Below the pieces are notes generated by a model. It worked only from the letters and a program-made list of their open reading frames with translations, made no database searches and had not been told where the DNA came from. The position numbers and the translations under genes were made by a program. Below, piece after piece: positions 58,215 to 64,000 of a DNA stretch of 64,000 nt (its first letter is position 1; every line of letters begins with the position of its first letter). Source of the stretch: Liquidambar formosana (Eukaryota > Streptophyta > Magnoliopsida > Saxifragales > Altingiaceae); assembly GCA_039720395.1 (NCBI GenBank), contig CM077826.1, positions 38,096,790 to 38,160,789 on the forward strand, read 5' to 3'.

Positions 58215-58810
58215 CCTAACTCTAAGACTATGTATGGATTGAGAGAAATGGAGAGAAGAGAAAAAAGAGATGAAGAGAAGAAAGTAAGTTTCTCTTTACC
58301 CTATTTGGTCAGTTAAATCTTATTAAAGAAGAAAAGAGAAGAGAAGAGAAGAGAAGGAAGGGAAAGTAGCTATAATTACATTTTTTTTTTTTTTTTTACA
58401 TGTAGTTAAACCAAAGTTGTATAGGAATATATTTGTCATTTCATAACTCACTTATTCCCTTTATCTATATTTTTCTCTTAATCTCTCCAATTTGGCTAGA
58501 AAGGTAAAGGGTTTCATTTTCTTTTCATTTTCCCCCCATTTCTTTTCTCTTCCCTCCCAACTAACAATCCAACAATCCAATAAAGGGAAATGGAAGGAAA
58601 ACCTTTTTTTCTTCTCTTCTTTTCTCTTCTCCATTTCTCTCAATCCATTCATAGGAGGAAAGGTTTTCCCTCAATTTTCTCTCGTTTGGATTGTTAAGTT
58701 GGGAGAAGAAAAAAGAAATGGAGAGAAAATGAAGCAGTTACTTTTCTTTTCAAATTGGAGAGATTTGGAGAGAAATGAAAAGAAAAGAAATAAGTGAGTG
58801 ATAAAATAAC
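58215..58810. repeat. Compound foldback repeat
   Basis: tatgtatggattgagagaaa (58230-58249) and its following gagagaagagaaaa are inverted at about 58621-58652 (ttctcttctccatttctctc then aatccattcata). In addition, 58487-58600 (ctccaatttggctagaaagg ... ccaactaacaatcc) is inverted at about 58685-58770 (ggattgttaagttgggag ... caaattggagag). Two overlapping inverted copies suggest one MITE inserted beside or within another of the same family. Confidence 0.6.
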
Positions 58811-61007
58811 AAATATATCCTTATAAAATTTTTATTTAATATGTTAGAAAGAGTTTAAGAGCATCTCCAAAGATATTAGCTATTTTTTTTCTACTTTCGT
58901 TAACAAAATGATATTTTTTTTAAATAGTTAGTTAACTATCCAAGTAAGTACTCTAAGGTACTAATTATTATTTTTGAGCAATTTCAAAATTTTTATAAAT
59001 AATCTTTTTTTTTTAATCATTTGGTGAAGAGATAAAAAAAAATGATGCATAAAATAAAGATAAGTATAATTTTTTTTATCTAAAAATAGTTTAATTAACG
59101 AATATTCATTAATTACATTTTGCTGACTGAAATGAAGATAATTGAAATAGTTAACAATATAGCTAACCTTTGAGAATGGAAAAAATATTTTCACTAACTA
59201 AAATAGTTAAGAGGTTATGGATAGCTCTACTGAGGTAAACTAACCTCTCTTCTCTCTTTCAATTTCCCTCGATCAATACAAAGCCTAACTCAGGAAAAGG
59301 ATTTTGGATCATGCACTTCCCCCTCCTCGTTAAACTCCCACGGGAAAGTTGATCCCTCTCCCATTTTCCTTTCTCTTCCCCCACTTCCCTCCATCCATGT
59401 AGTGTAGGATACATATACTGGTTTTGTAGAAGGCTAGCTTCATTACTCGAGTTTTCTAGAGGCTCCCGATCATCCTTAATCTCGCCCTTACTAGCATCTT
59501 CTATCCTATTTTTCAACTGTGAAGCGGCGGATGTCAGTCTGCTTCAGAGTAGTTTGCAATACAAGATAGCGACCATTAGTAGAGTTTCCACGAGAAGATA
59601 CCACGAGAAGGACAACTGAACAACACAGAACAAAATAGGGAGAAAAATAAAGGAGAAAGATTTCCGAAAAACGTAGAAGATCCGTATGCTCTTCATGATC
59701 ACACGGTCTGGGTAATAGAAGATCCACAAGATGAGATCAAACACCACACTATTCTCAAGCAAATGTGCAATCATTGATTTTCGAAGAGAGAATCGCCCAA
59801 TTTTGGTCTTATCTTCGTCTCGAGATCCATTGTTCCTTTGGTTCCGTGGTTTCCCTTTCTTCCGTCACTTTCCCTTCTTTCTTATTTGCAAGCACCTTTG
59901 GTCTAGCCCTATTCTCATAGGTTTTATAGCTGTTACTATTTGGTTCAATTTCGTAGAAAGCACCTCTCATCACTTGTTTTTTATTTTATGTGCTTTGATT
60001 TCTTCCTCTCTCTTTTTCTTGGTGGTTTGTTTTGTTCTGTTTCCTTATCGGTTTGTCAAAAAATTTTATTTATAAATCTCTCTTTTTTGCTTTTGTTTTA
60101 ATAAAATTTGTTTTGTTTGACCTGAGGTTGGGTTTGTATTCCTCACTGACACCCTTTATTTAACAAATGGGAATATAATTTAATTTTGTTTTGATTTCGC
60201 GGTGGACATGTAGTCTTATTTAGAAGATGTTTTCTTTCTTTTTACTTTCTAAAAATTTTTATTGGGTGTGTGATTCTTTTGGGGCATAGGGTTTCCTTCT
60301 GTTACTTTACTCCACCTTTGGGTGAATGTTTGTGATTGCGAGGCTACGCACCAAGTTTTTCTCACTTGGGTCGTCCATCTCTTTTGATTTCCTCATCTGG
60401 GTCTTTGGAGTTCTTTAATTCCTCGCAAGGTTGGAAGTTTTTCCTTTTCTTATCATCTCAAGTGGTGAATTTTCCATTGCTTTCTTACCTGGTTCGCGGA
60501 TTTTCCCAGTTTTTCTCATCTGGGTCAGGGCAATTTTCTCGTTTTGGTCATTTTTTGAGATCAATTTGAGGGGTTTTCACACTTTGATTCCCAGAATTGG
60601 TCAATGTTTTACCGGTGATTTAGAGTTTGTTATTTTGGTGCATTCTTGATTCTAGCGGTTGCAGATTCGTGGTATTTGTGTTGGATGCTAGCTTTGTGGT
60701 AGGGGTTATGAACTTATTGGGTGAGTTGTCTGTTTATAGCTTTAAGACTGGCTGTGAAGGGGTCTTTGATTTCTTGTAGAAGATTTAGTTTATCTTCTTT
60801 CAATGGTTGGGATATGGCAGTTTTGGCCATGAACTAGGGGTTTTGATCAGGTAGTGTGTTTGGGAACTTGTTTAGTGCAGAATTGGTGCTTAGCTCCACG
60901 GTGTGATTCTGATGATTTTGGGGTTCTAAGTCGTCTGTGAGGAACTTGAGAGCAGCTTTATGTAGAAGGAAGTTTGTCACCCTTTACTTGTCGGGGTTTG
61001 CGCATGA
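58811..61007. other. Upstream region and probable leader of the 61008 gene
   Basis: 58811-59230 is AT-rich and empty. 59259-59774 holds a - strand frame broken once by TGA (see findings). 59780-60990 is T-rich with pyrimidine tracts resembling a plant 5' untranslated exon plus leader intron, but the transcript start and splice sites could not be fixed. Frames at 59731-60075 and 60336-60649 look like T-rich translation noise. Confidence 0.35.
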
Positions 61008-63431
61008 ATGATGTTTCATAAAGAAGGAGCTTCAAGGCACACTTGTGGTCTCCTTGCAGTCAAGTGTGGGCCGACGATTCCTGAACATAAACAGAGGCAG
61101 GATGTACTGGAAGATCGACCAATATATCCCTTTCCGGAGATGGTTTCTTCAGGGCGTTTGGAGGTGCAAAATTGACTTTTAAATGTCTTCATCCTCGTAC
61201 ATTATAAAGTGTATAAATTGTTCGTCACTTTAAATGCAGGTTCGCACCCTGACTAATCCGAGTACAGATGAGTTTGGTAAACTTCTCGAATCATTTCGGC
61301 CAAACATTGTATACTTGCGAGGTGAACTGCTTCAGAATGAAGAAGTTGGGTCTCTGTCTTGGGGAGGTGTTGACTTGTCCACTGCTGAAACTCTATCTGG
61401 GCTCTTTGATGTCACGATGCCTACCACCGTATGCGTATATCTCTCTTCAAAATTTTAAGTACACCATGGGCTCTTTTCTGTAGTTACCTTACTAAATCCC
61501 ATGATTCCCATTAGTGTTTATTTTCTCTTCTAAATTTTTTATTTTCATATGGGCAGGTGGGTTGGTTGGTAGAAATCTCTATTGCTTACCTCTATTTTTT
61601 ATTTATTTTTTTTTTTTTTTTTTGCTGCGACTCTATTGCTTGCCTGCCTGCATTGTTGTTCTTTCTTTCAAATCCAGTTTTAAGATGAAAATTCCTAGTA
61701 CATTTCTCCATGGATAATTGGGAAAGGCAGAGATGTTTCATTAAGTACTAGAATGTAGTGTGTGCTATGCATATAAGGATGGGCACAATGAAGATAGAGC
61801 AGCAATTTCTCTCTTTCAGTTCAAACTGATGAAATAATATTGTATTACTCCTTTTCATTTTCCATTTAAAAAGTAGTGGTAATGATAACTATGGTATGAA
61901 TAGGGAAGAGATCAATTGAGAGTCCAAAAACCATCCACTTTCTATAACAGTATAGATGTCAACTGTTTACATTGCATAAAAATTTAATAAGGAGTCGACA
62001 TATGACATCAAAACTTAGCTAGTTTATCTATTTCAATAGAGGCTTGTTTAGGCCTAAGACCTCTCTCCTTCAAGAGAAAAGATCAGAGGGTCCAAGGCCT
62101 TTCCTTTAATAGGGAGCTGATTAGGTATTAGGGCAACAAGGGCTTGGGTAATTCAACACCTCAAAGGCCCGTCCGTTACACTTGTTCTACACCCTTGACA
62201 CTCAGAAGCTTGTCAAAGTTGGTAGTGGGACCCGAAGGGAGGGGCTATTAGGGCTTGGTGTGGGTTGGAGTGCAAAAACAAGCATGGTGGCCCAGTCCTT
62301 TGTGATGGCTTGAGGGTTTTCAATTGGTGGTTAGAGTAAAGGTTAACTGAGCTAGTCAAGTGGCATGCCCCATAATGAGAGTAGCATGAGTTTTTCATTG
62401 GACACCATAGGAGGGATAAGGTCCATATTGTTTGTTGCACACAAGCCATGCACCATGCAGGTTTGTTAAATGGGATCATGAACCTGCAGTGGTAAGAGCC
62501 CATATAAACTATGAGTACGAAGGGCTCCCACTAGTCAGGTAATTCAACCAACAGTATTCCACCGCATAGTTGAATTCCTATATAAATGATGTCCATGCCT
62601 CATTTAGGAGGATTCACAACTTTGAAATCACAAGGATCAAGAGAATTCCCACCCCTTGGATCCTCTTTTCCTGCCAGACCTCAAGGTTTCCACTTGGTTG
62701 TCTTACTCTCCACTCTCTTTTTATCTCATCAACTTGGATGTCACTAACTCAAGTAGTTCACCTTTCACTTTCCTATAAGAACCTACCTATCAACATTAAT
62801 CAAGTGATGAAAAACATTGAAGCTATTGTCCCTCTGAATACAGCCTTGTATTCAATTAAATCCTGCTGGCTATTTGCATGACATAACCCTATTGTCACAT
62901 AGCCTTGGCATTTTATTTATTTATTTATTTTTTGGGGTGGTGGAAATTTTACAAGGAATTAAAAACCTTGTTTTCTCTCCCTTTCTGTTCAAACATTTGT
63001 TTGGCTGCCTTTCCCATTTCAAGCCTATATTTTTAGTTTTTTGGACTTCTTAATCTAGATTTGTCAATATTTCTAGCCCAGCTCTAAATTTATCAAATTT
63101 ACAAGTAGTTTTGGCAATTGATCTGATTTAATTTCAAAATATTTGTGAAGGTTTATCTAGAGACCCCAAATGGAGAAAAGTTGGCGGAGGCACTTTACTC
63201 TAAGGTGATTTTAATGATAAGGGATTGCTAATATGTCTTTCCGGGTTTGGAATTGAGAATTGGAAGCTTGAATTTTTTATGATTTTGGATCATCTTCGTT
63301 TTATGCAAATAAATGGTTGAATCAGGACATTCATTTTTGCAGGGAATCCCTTATGTGATATATTGGAAGAATGCTTTTTCTTGTTATGCTGCTTGCCATT
63401 TTAGACATGCATTGTTCTCAGTGGCACAGAG
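61008..63431 (+). CDS. Unrecognised conserved-looking plant protein, 5' part
   Basis: Four coding exons with GT-AG borders: 61008-61163, 61240-61428, 63151-63204, 63343-63431. Phases are 0, 0, 0, then an open codon, so the gene continues past the window. The frame opens with an in-frame TGA just before two ATGs (61008, 61011). Text in order: MFHKEGASRHTCGLLAVKCG, RPIYPFPEMVSSGRLE; VRTLTNPSTDEFGKLLESF, NIVYLRGELLQ, SLSWGGVDLSTAETL; VYLETPNGEKLAEALYSK; GIPYVIYWKNAFSCYAACHF then RHALFSVAQ. Codon use, splice signals and joins that make a coherent sequence argue for a real gene. I do not recognise the family and give no function. No transmembrane segment or signal peptide is apparent. Intron 2 (1,722 bp) shows no coding or known element. 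Confidence 0.8.
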
Positions 63432-64000
63432 GTATGCTATCCTTTAGTTGAATAATTGTAAGCATTGAGTGGCATTCACACTCTCATGGAATGCTGTGTT
63501 CAATGCCTAAGGCTCTGGGACGAGTCATAGGAAAAGAATTGAAATTTCTGGATGATTGATATTTTATTTATATGACGAACGCGTGTTATATTTAGTTAAT
63601 TTTGTGGTAAGGATCATCTATGCAATTTTATTCATCTATTAATTATATAACCATGATTGATGAATCAATATGTCAATCTGCACACAGAGGCAAAACTGAG
63701 GCATTAAGTGTGGAGATAAACCATTCCTCTCTCTCTCTCTTTCTCTCTTTGTGTTTGTGTGTGTGTGTGGTTATGTGTTTTGCCGAATAATATATGAAAA
63801 ATTATAAAATAATAAAAATATATCAAAAACTAATAATTTGGTTGAATTTGGGTGAACCCAACCTGTTTATTTTTTGTTGGCTGGGTTACCCAAGTTCATC
63901 CCATGGTAAATGGGTAAAGTTGAACCTGATTAAGCTGCACAGGTTTGGATGGATTTGCGAACTTGCCTATGTGTGCATTCATGCAGTGACACATGGCACA
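63432..64000 (+). other. Intron of the 61008 gene running to the window edge
   Basis: After the donor gtatgc at 63432 no further exon is clear. It includes a CT/GT microsatellite (63728-63769). Confidence 0.5.

Noticed and set aside
1..64000. tRNA, rRNA, CRISPR arrays, operons or prokaryotic signals
   Set aside because: None seen; repeats present are tandem, inverted or transposon repeats, and the primer sites are not tRNA genes.

Overview
This is nuclear DNA from a flowering plant, most likely a woody eudicot with a medium to large, transposon-rich genome; the sequence does not allow a species call. The evidence is split genes with GT-AG introns, plant-specific families (LEA_3, FLZ zinc finger), and plant lineages of LTR retrotransposons, LINEs, hAT, MULE-like and PIF/Harbinger-like elements. 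No bacterial, organellar, rRNA, tRNA or CRISPR signal was found.

Four host genes can be supported. (1) eIF2B alpha subunit on + (five exons, 21251-36494), with an intron 1 of about 12.1 kb. (2) A LEA_3 (SAG21/LEA5-type) gene on - (two exons, 37831-38325), convergent with eIF2B alpha. (3) An FCS-like zinc finger (FLZ) gene on + (two exons, 42736-43511), divergent from the LEA gene. (4) The 5' part of a plant gene I do not recognise on + (four coding exons from 61008, running off the right edge). A relic exon of an ARIA-like ARM-repeat/BTB gene lies at 11501-11639 on -.

The rest is mostly mobile DNA, often nested. 116-6100 is the 5' part of a Ty3/gypsy element with a decayed tRNA-Arg primer site and broken gag. 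6930-7931 is a 5'-truncated LINE. 8390-9222 and 44832-46045 are copia-type LTR sequences in opposite orientations. 16518-17915 is a MULE-like element with a perfect 9-bp target duplication. 18026-20096 is a non-autonomous hAT-like element interrupted by another MULE-like element. 23991-33196 is a Ty3/gypsy element inside eIF2B intron 1; it carries a MITE in gag and a hAT element in its reverse transcriptase/RNase H region. 47703-50897 is a LINE split by a PIF/Harbinger-like element. 52275-54893 is a 2.6-kb solo LTR. 55871-58053 is a terminal-inverted-repeat element holding a second one.

The genes do not form a functional cluster. The main story is the insertion history: several junctions can be read to the base because removing the insert restores the host element's reading frame. 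No clearly new biological system was seen. The best leads are arrays of short palindromes just upstream of the TATA boxes of three different LTRs, possible gene fragments inside MULE-like elements, and an expressed-looking housekeeping gene that tolerates a four-part transposon nest in its first intron.
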